Origin: Pseudomonas fluorescens
Lineage (GTDB): Bacteria > Pseudomonadota > Alphaproteobacteria > UBA2136 > UBA6156
Assembly: GCA_003241595.1 (NCBI GenBank)
Contig: QFOU01000018.1
Location: 1 to 23,583 of the forward strand
Reading direction: 5' to 3'
Length of the DNA: 23,583 nucleotides
Below are positions 14,426 to 22,712 of the stretch, piece by piece. Positions within the stretch are counted from its first letter, which is position 1, and every line of letters begins with the position of its first letter. The translations under genes and the position numbers were made by a program. The notes beneath the pieces were generated by a model that was not told where the DNA came from, did not search any database, and worked only from the letters and a program-made list of their open reading frames with translations.

Positions 14426-14456
14426 GTGTGTTGAAGAGAGCAAGGGCAGGGGGCTT

Positions 14457-15788
14457 TTAGCTCTTCACTTTGGCGTACCCGTCCATCGCCGCCTTGCGCG
14501 CCGCCTCATGGTTTACAATCGGCTTCGGATAGTCCTTCGTGCCGTATTCCGGCACCCACCGCTTGATATACGCGTTCTGACCATCAAATTTTTCGGCCTG
14601 AGAGGTGGGGTTGAAGATCCGGAAGTAAGGGCTGGCATCCGCCCCGCTCCCCGCCACCCACTGCCAGCCGCAGGCGTTGTTGGCCGCATCGGCATCCACC
14701 AATGTCTCCCAAAACCACGTTTCGCCCTCGCGCCAGTCAATGCGCAGGTGCTTGATGAGGAAACTCGCCACCACCATCCGCACGCGGTTGTGCATCCATC
14801 CCGTCTGCCACAGTTGCCGCATGCCGGCATCGACCAGCGGATAGCCCGTTTTACCGAGTTTCCACGCCTCAAAATCTTTCGCAGCCTCACCCGTCAGCTC
14901 GCGCCATGGGTAGGCATCAAATGCCCGTTTCCAGTTCGTATCGACCATGGTCGGATAATGGAAAAGCAGATGGTGGGAAAACTCACGCCACCCCACCTCG
15001 CTCAGAAATTTATCCGCATCGGCACTGCCGTCCTTCTGGGCGGCCACCCATACCTGCCGGGGGCCGATTTCACCAAAGTGCAAATGCGGGCTGAGTTTGC
15101 TGGTGCCATCCTTGGCCGGAATATCCCGCCCCTCGCTATACCCCTTCACTTTACCCGCAAAGAAGGCCTTCAACGCGGCCTGCGCCCCATCTTCCCCCGG
15201 CGTCCACAGTTTCTCCCAACCCGCGGCCCACTGCGGCTCACCCTTTAGCGGATACAACGTCACCGCCTCACTCTTCAAACCTTTCACCCAGTCGATCTTG
15301 CTGGGCACAGGGCAGGGGGCCTGCACCTCTTTCTGCAAACACGCTTTCCAAAATGGGGTGAATACCTTGAATTCCGTGCCACCCAGCGTCTTCACCTCCC
15401 ATGGTTCAAATAGCAGGGCCGCATTGAAACTCTGTACTTCAACCCCTACTTCATCCTTCAGCAACGCCTTCAAGTCAGTGTCCCGATGCACCGCCCACGG
15501 CTCATAGCAGCGGTTCCATACCACCGCATCAGCCTTGGTTTCTTCGATCAATTCGCGCAATACCTGCTGGTATTCGCCCACGCGTTCCACCAACGGAATC
15601 CGCCCACCCAAGTCCTTCAAGCTCTGCTGCAACCACCATTTGCTGGCACCACCCAGTGGCCGACCATTGGCCTCATCATGAATATACACCGCCACCACAC
15701 GCCCACGTTCCGCCGCCCATGCCAGCGCAGGGTTGTCGCTCAACCGCAAGTCCTGCCGCAGCCACCAGATGGTTACATGTTCGCTCAT
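14457..15788 (-). CDS. phrB: Deoxyribodipyrimidine photo-lyase, class I
   Basis: 443 residues. AAGGAGAG sits about 8 bases before the ATG. Photolyases use blue light and FADH- to split UV-induced cyclobutane pyrimidine dimers. The N-terminal alpha/beta antenna-binding domain (1-130) begins with TIWWLRQDLRLSDNPAL. The C-terminal FAD-binding domain (about 225-443) shows TSKLSPHLHFGEI (229-241), TGWMHNRVRM (329-338) and ASPYFRIFNP (385-394), all class I signatures. NNACGWQWVAGSGAD (370-384) includes residues of the FAD site and the Trp electron-transfer chain. A cryptochrome-like role is less likely because the CPD photolyase motifs are complete. The gene is not clustered with other repair genes, and no LexA-like site is evident upstream. 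Confidence 0.95.
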   Translation of the reverse strand: MSEHVTIWWLRQDLRLSDNPALAWAAERGRVVAVYIHDEANGRPLGGASKWWLQQSLKDLGGRIPLVERVGEYQQVLRELIEETKADAVVWNRCYEPWAVHRDTDLKALLKDEVGVEVQSFNAALLFEPWEVKTLGGTEFKVFTPFWKACLQKEVQAPCPVPSKIDWVKGLKSEAVTLYPLKGEPQWAAGWEKLWTPGEDGAQAALKAFFAGKVKGYSEGRDIPAKDGTSKLSPHLHFGEIGPRQVWVAAQKDGSADADKFLSEVGWREFSHHLLFHYPTMVDTNWKRAFDAYPWRELTGEAAKDFEAWKLGKTGYPLVDAGMRQLWQTGWMHNRVRMVVASFLIKHLRIDWREGETWFWETLVDADAANNACGWQWVAGSGADASPYFRIFNPTSQAEKFDGQNAYIKRWVPEYGTKDYPKPIVNHEAARKAAMDGYAKVKS

Positions 15789-15830
15789 ACAAATCTCTCC
15801 TTGTTACACAGCGCAAACAAACATAACGGC

Positions 15831-15868
15831 AAAAAAGAAGGGGCAGGAGATAAATCTCCCGCCCTTTT
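15831..15868. terminator. Rho-independent terminator of the unknown gene at 15888
   Basis: Near-perfect 14-bp stem (15838-15851 with 15855-15868; one mismatch, one wobble) and an AAA loop. On the minus strand it is followed by a T-rich run (C-T-T-C-T6), fitting termination of the gene that stops at 15888. Confidence 0.75.
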
Positions 15869-15887
15869 CAAAATATATGTACGCGCC

Positions 15888-16505
15888 TTACCAGGGTCTC
15901 GCGTCCCACTTGACATGGTGGGCCGTTTCAAAGTTCTTAAACCATACTGGCTTGATAGACGGCGGAGGGGTGTAGATCACCAGCTGCATTTCAGCCTTCC
16001 AACCACGCCGCTGGAAGGCGGTCAGGTAGGGTAAAAGCCGCGCCCGAAAGAAATAAGTTAACTGGTTCAACTCTTTTTCGTTACGGAAGATCTCGGATGG
16101 CTCGCGCCAAATCCGGTCATGTCCGCGGCAATGGCTCATGCGTAGTCGTGTACCCAGCCGATTTTCAACAGTAGAAGGCAAGCGCTTCCGTGACGATTTC
16201 GAGCTAAATACAGTCTGCGCATCATGTTGGCTCATATCGGCGATGATCTCGTCCATGGCCGCATCAAACTGGTGCGGAAAGTGCGTAATATAGTTTCCGC
16301 CGATTTCAAGGGGAGGAACAAGGTGGCAGCGTATTTCAAAGCCGAGCACCAGAGAGAACGTGACCTCTTCCTCATTATTGATAACAGTGAGTCCAAGCGC
16401 GCTTTTGCGGAAATTGCGGCTTTTGGTAGTAGAGGTAACCGGTTGTGCCGGTGTAGGGTTGGGGTTGATAATCACTCGAAACGGAGCGGTAGAAGTCGTA
16501 TCCAT
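15888..16505 (-). CDS. Hypothetical soluble protein
   Basis: 205 residues; GAGGT lies 5 bases before the ATG at 16505. There is no signal peptide or membrane helix. The first 35 residues are Pro/Thr/Ser-rich and probably disordered. The remainder alternates strands and helices (EEEVTFSLVLGFEIRC, HFPHQFDAAMDEIIADM, LTYFFRARLLPYLTAFQRRG), ending in strand-rich MQLVIYTPPP. I do not recognise the family. It is a single-gene unit with its own promoter and terminator, lying between ruvX and the photolyase. Confidence 0.68.
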   Translation of the reverse strand: MDTTSTAPFRVIINPNPTPAQPVTSTTKSRNFRKSALGLTVINNEEEVTFSLVLGFEIRCHLVPPLEIGGNYITHFPHQFDAAMDEIIADMSQHDAQTVFSSKSSRKRLPSTVENRLGTRLRMSHCRGHDRIWREPSEIFRNEKELNQLTYFFRARLLPYLTAFQRRGWKAEMQLVIYTPPPSIKPVWFKNFETAHHVKWDARPW

Positions 16506-16556
16506 ATCAAACCTCGCAGGGGGTGAGAGGAGGGGCTAAAACAGGTTGATTCCCCA

Positions 16557-16585
16557 AACCTAGCGTTCCGCTATCCAGCTGTCAA
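16557..16585 (-). promoter_or_regulatory. Sigma70-type promoter of the gene at 15888-16505
   Basis: On the minus strand a perfect TTGACA (16580-16585) is separated by exactly 17 bases from TAGGTT (16557-16562). This lies about 50 bases upstream of the ATG at 16505, inside the 97-base gap after ruvX. Confidence 0.55.
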
Positions 16586-16602
16586 ACGGCAATTGAATAC
16601 AC

Positions 16603-17067
16603 CTAAAAGGCGCGCAGGCGGTCTAAAACACCTTGCAGAATCACACTGGCCGCACCGGCATCCATGTGGCCCACGCTGTCTTTTTTGCTGGCGCGGGTCT
16701 GTCGGCCTTGGCGCTGCTCAAAAAAGGCGTTTTCCATCTGGCGGCTGGTCAACCGCTCATCCCACAGCAGCACCGGCAACCCAACCTCTTTCTCGATCAG
16801 GTCGGCCAAACTGGTCACCGCCGTGGCCGTCGGCCCTACACTGCCGTCCATGTTCAACGGAAAACCCAGGGCAACCGCAACAACGCCACCGGTTTTTTCG
16901 ATCATCAACTTGGCTTTCAGCTCCTGCCACGGGCGTGGCCATACCCCGCGCGGGGTCGCCAAACGACGTCCGGAATCGCAGGCCGCCACGCCGACACGTT
17001 TCTCGCCCACGTCCAGAGCCAAAATTTTGCCGACTTCCGGCAGTTCCAAGGGGTTGCGCGTAACCAT
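16603..17067 (-). CDS. ruvX: Putative pre-16S rRNA nuclease / Holliday junction resolvase RuvX (YqgF)
   Basis: 154 residues, a normal length. It has an RNase H-like fold: the first acidic motif is ALDVGEKRVGVA (Asp19), followed by VALGFPLNMDGSVGP (65-79), WDERLTS (102-108) and DAGAASVILQ (136-145), the four family signatures. YqgF/RuvX processes the 5' end of 16S rRNA in Escherichia coli and has been reported as a junction resolvase in other bacteria; it is usually essential. The gene is divergent from gatC with a 60-base gap, an arrangement I recall from other alphaproteobacteria. No strong ribosome site precedes its ATG. Confidence 0.94.
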   Translation of the reverse strand: MVTRNPLELPEVGKILALDVGEKRVGVAACDSGRRLATPRGVWPRPWQELKAKLMIEKTGGVVAVALGFPLNMDGSVGPTATAVTSLADLIEKEVGLPVLLWDERLTSRQMENAFFEQRQGRQTRASKKDSVGHMDAGAASVILQGVLDRLRAF

Positions 17068-17127
17068 GCCATGGGGTTAAGGTGCTGGGCATTGATTGTC
17101 AAGGAATACGTAGGGGAGAGCTTCACC

Positions 17128-17430
17128 ATGCCATTGGAAAATAAAGATATCGAAAAACTGGCCAACCTCTCGCGGCTTAAGTTCAGCCCGGAGCAACTGC
17201 CCGCCTTTGCGTCCGAGTTCGAGAGCATTCTCGAATTCGTCGGACAGATCCAGTCGCTGGACACCGCAGGCGTACCGCCGCTCACCAGCGCGGCAAATGT
17301 GGAAACCAGTCCCGAGCGCGCCGATGTCGCCGCCATTCCGGCCGACCCCATCGCCCGCCGCGACGAACTGCTCGCCAACGCGCCCAAGTCCGAGCAAGGC
17401 TTCTTCATCGTTCCGAAGATCGTCGAGTAG
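17128..17430 (+). CDS. gatC: Aspartyl/glutamyl-tRNA amidotransferase subunit C
   Basis: 100 residues, the usual GatC size. The ATG at 17128 has GGGGAG 9 bases upstream; the open frame continues far upstream but only as an antisense shadow of ruvX. GatC is a small chaperone-like subunit that holds GatA and GatB together. Family features include IEKLANLSRLKFSPEQL near the N-terminus, FVGQIQSLDTAGVPPLT in the middle and the C-terminal GFFIVPKIVE. The complex converts Glu-tRNA(Gln) and, in many bacteria, Asp-tRNA(Asn) to the correct amidated forms. The gene starts a run that includes gatA and gatB. Confidence 0.95.
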   Translation: MPLENKDIEKLANLSRLKFSPEQLPAFASEFESILEFVGQIQSLDTAGVPPLTSAANVETSPERADVAAIPADPIARRDELLANAPKSEQGFFIVPKIVE

Positions 17431-17448
17431 TCGCCTGTTTTCGTACGA

Positions 17449-18003
17449 ATGAGCAAGATTCCCGCCCACGCCACCTGCGTCTTCAAAGGCGAAATTTTCG
17501 ATGTCTATCAATGGCCGCAGCAGCTGTACGATGGTCGTACCGTCACGTTCGAATGCCTCAAGCGCCCCAACACCGTGGTCGTTGTGCCCACTCAAGGTGA
17601 TGTGGTCTTCTATGCCGAGCAGCAGCAGCCGAATAAAGACCCTTACCTCAGCCTCTTCGGTGGCCGCGTAGAGGAGGGGGAAGATACGCTCGAAGCCGCC
17701 AAGCGCGAACTTCTGGAAGAATCCGGCCTTGCCTCAGATGACTGGGAACTCTTCGCCACCAATCCCTTCCGCGGCAAGATCGAATGGACGGTCTACTACT
17801 ACATCGCCCGAAATTGCCAGAAGGTCGCCGAACCGAATCTCGATGGCGGGGAGATCATCACGGTCAAAACCACCGATGCCGATACCTTCCTGAATCAGAT
17901 CGTAGCCGACCCCCGCTTCTACGAGCCGGAGTTAAAGGACGCGGTCTACTCCGCCTTTAACCCGCAAGCCGCACACCAATTTAAATCTAAACTAATTAGC
18001 TAG
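17449..18003 (+). CDS. Nudix hydrolase, ADP-ribose pyrophosphatase-like
   Basis: 184 residues, starting 18 bases after gatC and ending 22 bases before gatA, so almost certainly cotranscribed with both. The Nudix box is complete: Gly72, Glu78, then RELLEESGL (86-94). Upstream residues (ATCVFKGEIFDVYQWPQQLYDG, split around residue 20) and the Q-Q-P-N-K segment before the box resemble ADP-ribose/ADP-sugar pyrophosphatases, which cut ADP-ribose to AMP and ribose-5-phosphate. Substrate choice cannot be settled from the box alone. Its presence between gatC and gatA is unusual and suggests either chance insertion into the operon or shared expression for housekeeping. Confidence 0.88.
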   Translation: MSKIPAHATCVFKGEIFDVYQWPQQLYDGRTVTFECLKRPNTVVVVPTQGDVVFYAEQQQPNKDPYLSLFGGRVEEGEDTLEAAKRELLEESGLASDDWELFATNPFRGKIEWTVYYYIARNCQKVAEPNLDGGEIITVKTTDADTFLNQIVADPRFYEPELKDAVYSAFNPQAAHQFKSKLIS

Positions 18004-18025
18004 TCCAAACTGAAAGCCGCCTAAC

Positions 18026-19498
18026 ATGAGTCAAGACCTCCTCACTCTCACCGCCACCGAGGCCCTCGCCAAACTGCACGCCAAAGAGGTGTCCAGCACC
18101 GAGCTGACTCAAGCCCACCTTGCGCGCATCGAGGCCCGCAACCCCACCATCAACGCTTACCTCACGGTCAACACTGAAGGCGCGCTCGCCTCCGCCAAAG
18201 CTGCCGATGCCGCTATTGCCGCAGGCGAAACCCAAACCCTCACCGGCCTGCCGCTGGGTATCAAGGATTTGTTCTGCACCAACGGCGTCCGCACCACCGC
18301 CGCCAGCAAATTCCTCGATAACTTCGTGCCGGCCTACGAAAGCACCGTCACCCAAAAGCTGTGGGATGCCGGTGCCGTCAACCTCGGTAAACTGAACATG
18401 GACGAATTCGCCATGGGCGGCTCCGGCGAAAACTCCGGCTACGGCCCGGCGCGCAACCCGTGGGATGAATCCCTCGTCCCCGGCGGCTCCAGCTCCGGCT
18501 CGGCTGCCGCAGTCGCCGATTACCAGTGCTACGCTGCAACGGGGTCGGATACCGGCGGCTCCATCCGCCAACCGGCCAGCTTCACCGGCCTCGTCGGCAT
18601 CAAACCCACCTACGGCCGTTGCTCCCGTTGGGGTATGGTCGCGTTCGCCAGCAGCCTCGACCAAGCCGGTTTCCTCACCCGTTCGGTGGAAGATGCCGCC
18701 CTGCTGATGGAAGTCATCTCCGGCCACGATGCCAAGGACAGCACCTCCTCTCCGCAAGCCGTGCCTCAGTGGCGCGCCAACTTGGGCAAACTCAACCTCA
18801 AGGGCCTGCGTATCGGTCTTCCCAAGGAATACTTCATTGAAGGCCTCGACCCCAAAATTCGCGCGCTGATTGAAGCCGCCACCCGCCAGTTCGAAGGCGA
18901 GGGGGCCATCATCAAGCAAATCTCGCTGCCGCACACCCAGTACGCGCCCGCCGCTTACTATATCGTGGCTCCGGCAGAAGCCGCTTCTAACTTGGCTCGC
19001 TACGATGGCATGCGTTACGGCGTCCGCGTGGAAGGCAAGAACCTCACCGAAACCTACCTCAACAGCCGCAGTGCAGGCTTCGGTGCCGAGGTCAAACGCC
19101 GTATCATGATCGGTAACTACGCGCTCAGCAGCGGCTATTACGATGCCTACTACACCAAGGCCATGCAAACCCGCACACTCATCGCACAGGATTTCGACAA
19201 GGCATTTGCCGAGGTCGACGTCATCTTCGCCCCCACCGCCCCCACCGCCGCCTTCGCGATTGGTGCCAAAAGCAACGACCCCGTCGCCATGTACCTGGGC
19301 GACGTCTTTACCATCCCTACCTCGCTCGCCGGCCTGCCCGGTTTGTCGGTCAATGCGGGTACTGTTGAAGAAAACGGCGTTCGTTTGCCGGTCGGCCTGC
19401 AAATGATCGGCCCACGCTGGAACGAAGAAATCATCCTGCAAGTTGCCCATGCATGGGAGCAAATGGCTGGCCAAACCCAGCCGCCCTTCCAAGCCTAA
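18026..19498 (+). CDS. gatA: Aspartyl/glutamyl-tRNA amidotransferase subunit A
   Basis: 490 residues, typical GatA length. This is the amidase subunit that releases ammonia from glutamine and passes it to GatB. The amidase-signature catalytic triad Lys-cisSer-Ser is complete: Lys80 (GLPLGIKDLF), Ser155 (VPGGSSSGSA) and Ser179 (GSDTGGSIRQPA), matching the spacing of characterised GatA enzymes. C-terminal GLPGLSVNAG and LPVGLQMIGP, which shape the glutamine site, are also present. No strong Shine-Dalgarno is visible, so translation may be coupled to the preceding Nudix gene. The downstream flavoprotein gene begins 31 bases after the stop. Confidence 0.97.
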   Translation: MSQDLLTLTATEALAKLHAKEVSSTELTQAHLARIEARNPTINAYLTVNTEGALASAKAADAAIAAGETQTLTGLPLGIKDLFCTNGVRTTAASKFLDNFVPAYESTVTQKLWDAGAVNLGKLNMDEFAMGGSGENSGYGPARNPWDESLVPGGSSSGSAAAVADYQCYAATGSDTGGSIRQPASFTGLVGIKPTYGRCSRWGMVAFASSLDQAGFLTRSVEDAALLMEVISGHDAKDSTSSPQAVPQWRANLGKLNLKGLRIGLPKEYFIEGLDPKIRALIEAATRQFEGEGAIIKQISLPHTQYAPAAYYIVAPAEAASNLARYDGMRYGVRVEGKNLTETYLNSRSAGFGAEVKRRIMIGNYALSSGYYDAYYTKAMQTRTLIAQDFDKAFAEVDVIFAPTAPTAAFAIGAKSNDPVAMYLGDVFTIPTSLAGLPGLSVNAGTVEENGVRLPVGLQMIGPRWNEEIILQVAHAWEQMAGQTQPPFQA

Positions 19499-19529
19499 TA
19501 AAACTTAAATACAGGAATACCCACACCCC

Positions 19530-20117
19530 ATGGCCAACATCGTTATCGCTTATCACTCCGGTAACCACCATACCGAAGCCGTCGCCCTCGAGGTCGCCAA
19601 AGGCGCCGAGTCCGCCGGTGCCTCCGTCATCGTTCACAATATCGAAGACCCCGTCGAACGCCTCTGGAACGACCTTGCCGCCGCCGATGCCATCATCTTC
19701 GGCTGCCCCACTTACATGGGCGATGTCTCCGCCGCGTTCAAAAAGTTCGCCGAGGAAACCAGCAAACCATGGTTCAAACAGGAGTGGGCCAACAAGCTCG
19801 CCGCAGGTTTCACCAACTCCGGCACACCGGCGGGAGATAAACTCGCCACCCTGCAAAGCTTCGCCGTCCTCGCCGCCCAACACGGCATGGTCTGGGTCAA
19901 TTGCGGCGTCATGCCCAGCGCCTTTACCCAAGACGGCCAGAACCTCAACCGCGCCGCTCACTACCTCGGCCTCGGCACCACGTCAGAGAGCGCCCCGGTG
20001 TCCGAATCCAACCCCCCTCAGGAAGACCGCGCCACCGCCCGCCTGTTCGGTGCCCACGTCGCCACCGCGGCCGCCCGCTGGGTCGCCGGTAAATCCACCC
20101 TCGCGCAAGCCGCCTAA
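19530..20117 (+). CDS. WrbA-like flavodoxin-fold NAD(P)H:quinone oxidoreductase
   Basis: 195 residues. The flavodoxin fold is indicated by an N-terminal FMN phosphate loop (AYHSGNHHTE, 7-16), then AIIFGCPTYMGDVS (54-67) and a third FMN loop region around AGFTNSG. GCPTYMGDVS is like the WrbA signature G-x-P-T-x-x-G. WrbA proteins are tetrameric FMN enzymes that reduce quinones by two electrons and guard against oxidative stress. The C-terminal region (about 150-195) is Ala-rich, and substrate cannot be settled. AGGAA lies rather far (about 14 bases) upstream. It sits between gatA and a second flavin-related gene, which suggests a functional pair cotranscribed with the gat genes. Confidence 0.85.
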   Translation: MANIVIAYHSGNHHTEAVALEVAKGAESAGASVIVHNIEDPVERLWNDLAAADAIIFGCPTYMGDVSAAFKKFAEETSKPWFKQEWANKLAAGFTNSGTPAGDKLATLQSFAVLAAQHGMVWVNCGVMPSAFTQDGQNLNRAAHYLGLGTTSESAPVSESNPPQEDRATARLFGAHVATAAARWVAGKSTLAQAA

Positions 20118-20146
20118 TATATATTAAGTAGAGAAAGATCCCCCAC

Positions 20147-20767
20147 ATGAAAATCGCCATTATCTCCGGCTCCCACCGCCCGTCCGGCAACAGCCCGCGT
20201 ATCGCCCGTGTCATTGAAGACAAGCTGAAAGCCGCAGGCCATAGCACCTACCTGCTCGACCTCGCCGTCACCGAACTCCCGTTCTGGGACGAAGGCCTGT
20301 GGGGCATGGAAGGCCTTTCCGCCAAATGGGAAAAACTCTGGAACCCCATCCAGTCCGAACTCGCCAGCGCCGATGCGTATGTCATCCTCAGCCCCGAGTA
20401 CCATGGCATGGTCTCCTCCAAACTCACCAACCTGTTCCTGCTACTCGGCAACGGCCCCACCGTCGCCCACAAACCGGCATTGCTGGTGTCCGTGTCCAGC
20501 GGCGTCGGCGGTGCGTATCCCATCGCCGAAATGCGCAGCTTCAATTACAAGAATAACCGCATCAATTTCATCCCCGAGCACCTCATCATCCGCAGCGCAG
20601 GCGAAATGTTCATTGAGGATGTCAAACCCGAACACGCCAAATCCAACGAGATCGTCACCGAACGCCTCGAATGGCTGCTGAAGCTCTTGGCCGACTACGG
20701 CACCGCCTTCCAAAGCATCCGCGCAGCCGGTAACACCACCCACCCCCAATTCGCCAACGGGATGTAG
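20147..20767 (+). CDS. NADPH-dependent FMN reductase family protein
   Basis: 206 residues. The N-terminal strand and FMN phosphate loop read AIISGSHRPSGNS (4-16), and LSPEYHGMVSSKLTN (81-95) matches the SPEY-x-G signature of NADPH-dependent FMN reductases (SsuE/ArsH/chromate-reductase superfamily). These are flavodoxin-fold enzymes that transfer hydride to FMN, quinones or metal oxyanions. A second Gly-rich segment (SVSSGVGGAYP) should line the FMN ring. It starts 29 bases after the WrbA-like gene, with AGAAAG upstream. Two flavodoxin-fold genes in tandem suggest paired redox roles, but no substrate can be assigned. Confidence 0.86.
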   Translation: MKIAIISGSHRPSGNSPRIARVIEDKLKAAGHSTYLLDLAVTELPFWDEGLWGMEGLSAKWEKLWNPIQSELASADAYVILSPEYHGMVSSKLTNLFLLLGNGPTVAHKPALLVSVSSGVGGAYPIAEMRSFNYKNNRINFIPEHLIIRSAGEMFIEDVKPEHAKSNEIVTERLEWLLKLLADYGTAFQSIRAAGNTTHPQFANGM

Positions 20768-20779
20768 TTGTAATTACAA
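20768..20779. repeat. 12-base perfect palindrome TTGTAATTACAA
   Basis: A perfect 12-base palindrome occupies the whole gap between the FMN reductase stop and the ATG of the AT-rich membrane protein. It could be an operator half-site or a scar of insertion, but nothing else supports a role. Confidence 0.45.
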
Positions 20780-21169
20780 ATGGATTTAGTGCAATTTACT
20801 CTGCAAGATTCGATAAGGTTTATTTCCTGCCTTATTATTATCTCGTCGACTATCTATGCTCTTTATTTAATAACTTATCGTGTGTGCGTAGGAGAATACC
20901 CTGACCTCAAACGATCTGTGAAAGTCGTGTTTGCAAGATTCTTTTATCCACGCCTAAGTGAATTAGAAAATTCAGTTATGATGGTAATGAGTTTTTCCTG
21001 CTTAATTGTGATAATGCTTTGGCTTATCTACAGCGGAGGAAGTGAGGAAGGGTGGTTAAATATTCCTTTCTGGCTACTAGCATTGTACGGAAGTGTACTT
21101 ACTCCACTGGCTTGGGTTGTTAAATCCCATGTAAAAAAGATTAACCGATTAAAACCAAAATTTGACTAA
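20780..21169 (+). CDS. Small AT-rich membrane protein of unknown function
   Basis: 129 residues with three predicted membrane helices (about 12-33, 64-84, 93-114), a cytoplasmic-looking basic loop (LKRSVKVVFARFFYPRL) and a Lys/Arg-rich C-terminus. No Shine-Dalgarno is visible before the ATG. Hand counts on three 60-base lines give 63 G+C of 180, against 39 of 60 in a line of the neighbouring gatB, and codons are strongly A/T-ended (TTA, ATA, AGA), unlike every other gene here. It overlaps no neighbour, and its stop lies 16 bases before gatB. I do not recognise the family. Composition suggests recent acquisition. An alternative is that it is an anciently present but relaxed gene. Confidence 0.65.
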   Translation: MDLVQFTLQDSIRFISCLIIISSTIYALYLITYRVCVGEYPDLKRSVKVVFARFFYPRLSELENSVMMVMSFSCLIVIMLWLIYSGGSEEGWLNIPFWLLALYGSVLTPLAWVVKSHVKKINRLKPKFD

Positions 21170-21185
21170 AAGAAGGAGAATGAGC

Positions 21186-22655
21186 ATGTCACTCCCCCAT
21201 AACTACGAAATGGTCATCGGCCTGGAAGTCCACGCCCAAGTCACCACCAAGTCCAAGCTGTTCTCAGCTTCCGCCACCACGTTCGGTGCCGAACCCAACA
21301 CCCAAGCCAACGAGATCGACCTCGGCATGCCGGGCATGCTCCCTGTCCTCAATGCGGGCGCCGTCGATGCCGGTATCAAACTCGGCCTCGCCATCAACGC
21401 GGCCATCAACCCGTCCTCGGTCTTCGCGCGGAAAAACTATTACTATCCGGACCTCCCCAAGGGCTACCAGATCAGCCAGTACGACCAACCCATCGTCTTG
21501 GGCGGTAAGCTGGATATCGACATGGAAGATGGCTCCTCCCGCACCATCAACATCACCCGCATGCACCTAGAAGAAGACGCCGGTAAATCCATCCACGATA
21601 TGGGCAGCGGCAACGTCTCCTACGTCGACCTCAACCGCGCCGGCGTCCCGCTGATGGAAATCGTCTCCGAACCGGAACTCCGCACACCGGAAGAAGCAGG
21701 CGCGTACATGAAGAAACTGCGCACCACCCTCCGCTTCCTCGAAATCTGCGACGGCGACATGGAAAAAGGCAACCTCCGCTGCGATGCCAACGTCTCCGTC
21801 CGCAAGATCGGCACCAAAGACCTAAACACCCGCTGCGAAATTAAAAACCTCAACAGCATCCGCCACGTCATGCACGCCATCCAGCACGAGGCCGAGCGCC
21901 AGGTCGCTGTCTGGGAATCCGGCGGTACGGTCGATCAGGAAACCCGCCTCTGGGATCCGGATCTCCAAGAAACCCGCACGCTGCGCAGCAAGGAAGACGC
22001 CCACGACTACCGCTACTTCCCATGCCCGGACCTGCTGCCGGTCAACCTCGATCCTGCGCGCATCGAAGCCATCCGCGGCACGATGCCCGAGCTGCCGGAC
22101 GCGCTGAAGGCCCGCTTCATGAAGGACTACGGTCTCACCAACTACGACGCCTCACTGCTCACCAGCGAGAAAACCTACGCCAGCTACTATCTGGATATGA
22201 TCGCGAGCGGAGCCGACGCCAAAATGGCCGCCAACTGGATGACTGTCGAACTCTTCGCCGTGCTGAACAAGTCGGGTAAAGACCTAGACGAAAGCCCCGT
22301 CACCGCCACCCAACTCGGCGAGCTCGTGGCCCTCATCACCTCCGGCAAGATCAGCGGCAAGATCGCCAAACAGGTCTTCGCCATCATGCTGGAAAATGCC
22401 GAGAAGGGCAGCGTCATGTCGCCATCCTCCATCGTCGAAGCCCAAGGCCTCAGCCAGATCTCCGATGAAGGCGCACTCTCCGCCATCTGCGAACAAGTGG
22501 TCGCCGCCAACCCAGACGCCGTCGCCAAGTTCAAAGCGGGTAACGAGCGCATCTTCGGCTCTTTCGTCGGCGCGGTCATGAAGGAAACCAAAGGCCAAGC
22601 GAACCCCGAACTGGTCAACAAACTCATCCGCCAAGCCATCGAAGCCCACGCGTAA
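21186..22655 (+). CDS. gatB: Aspartyl/glutamyl-tRNA amidotransferase subunit B
   Basis: 489 residues. The start is set by AAGGAG (21173-21178), which is 7 bases before the ATG at 21186 but only one base before that at 21180. GatB binds the mischarged tRNA, activates the misacylated Glu or Asp with ATP and adds ammonia from GatA. Its catalytic cradle contains the signatures GLEVHAQ (12-18), ARKNYYYPDLPKGYQISQYD (81-100) and MHLEEDAGK (126-134). The helical and YqeY-like tail domain covers about 300-489. The ribosome site is strong and independent of the AT-rich gene upstream, so gatB expression should survive that insertion. It ends at a perfect palindromic terminator. Confidence 0.97.
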   Translation: MSLPHNYEMVIGLEVHAQVTTKSKLFSASATTFGAEPNTQANEIDLGMPGMLPVLNAGAVDAGIKLGLAINAAINPSSVFARKNYYYPDLPKGYQISQYDQPIVLGGKLDIDMEDGSSRTINITRMHLEEDAGKSIHDMGSGNVSYVDLNRAGVPLMEIVSEPELRTPEEAGAYMKKLRTTLRFLEICDGDMEKGNLRCDANVSVRKIGTKDLNTRCEIKNLNSIRHVMHAIQHEAERQVAVWESGGTVDQETRLWDPDLQETRTLRSKEDAHDYRYFPCPDLLPVNLDPARIEAIRGTMPELPDALKARFMKDYGLTNYDASLLTSEKTYASYYLDMIASGADAKMAANWMTVELFAVLNKSGKDLDESPVTATQLGELVALITSGKISGKIAKQVFAIMLENAEKGSVMSPSSIVEAQGLSQISDEGALSAICEQVVAANPDAVAKFKAGNERIFGSFVGAVMKETKGQANPELVNKLIRQAIEAHA

Positions 22656-22673
22656 TAGCGTAAACGCAACGCA

Positions 22674-22701
22674 AAAAGCCCGCCTGTACAGGCGGGCTTT
22701 T
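22674..22701. terminator. Bidirectional rho-independent terminator after gatB
   Basis: A perfect 28-base palindrome centred on TGTACA, with stem AAAAGCCCGCCTG and T4 at each end. It serves gatB (+) and the convergent gene that stops at 22713 (-). Confidence 0.92.
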
Positions 22702-22712
22702 AAATCGTTCGT

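Noticed and set aside
16633..17127. An N-terminal extension of gatC of 165 codons
   Set aside because: It is antisense to ruvX and unlike any GatC; GGGGAG 9 bases before the ATG at 17128 sets the start.
17996..19492. A 498-codon open frame on the minus strand opposite gatA
   Set aside because: It is an antisense shadow: gatA is confirmed by its catalytic triad, and GC-rich codons leave the opposite frame open. The protein is Gly/Val/Ala/Asp-rich with no family features.
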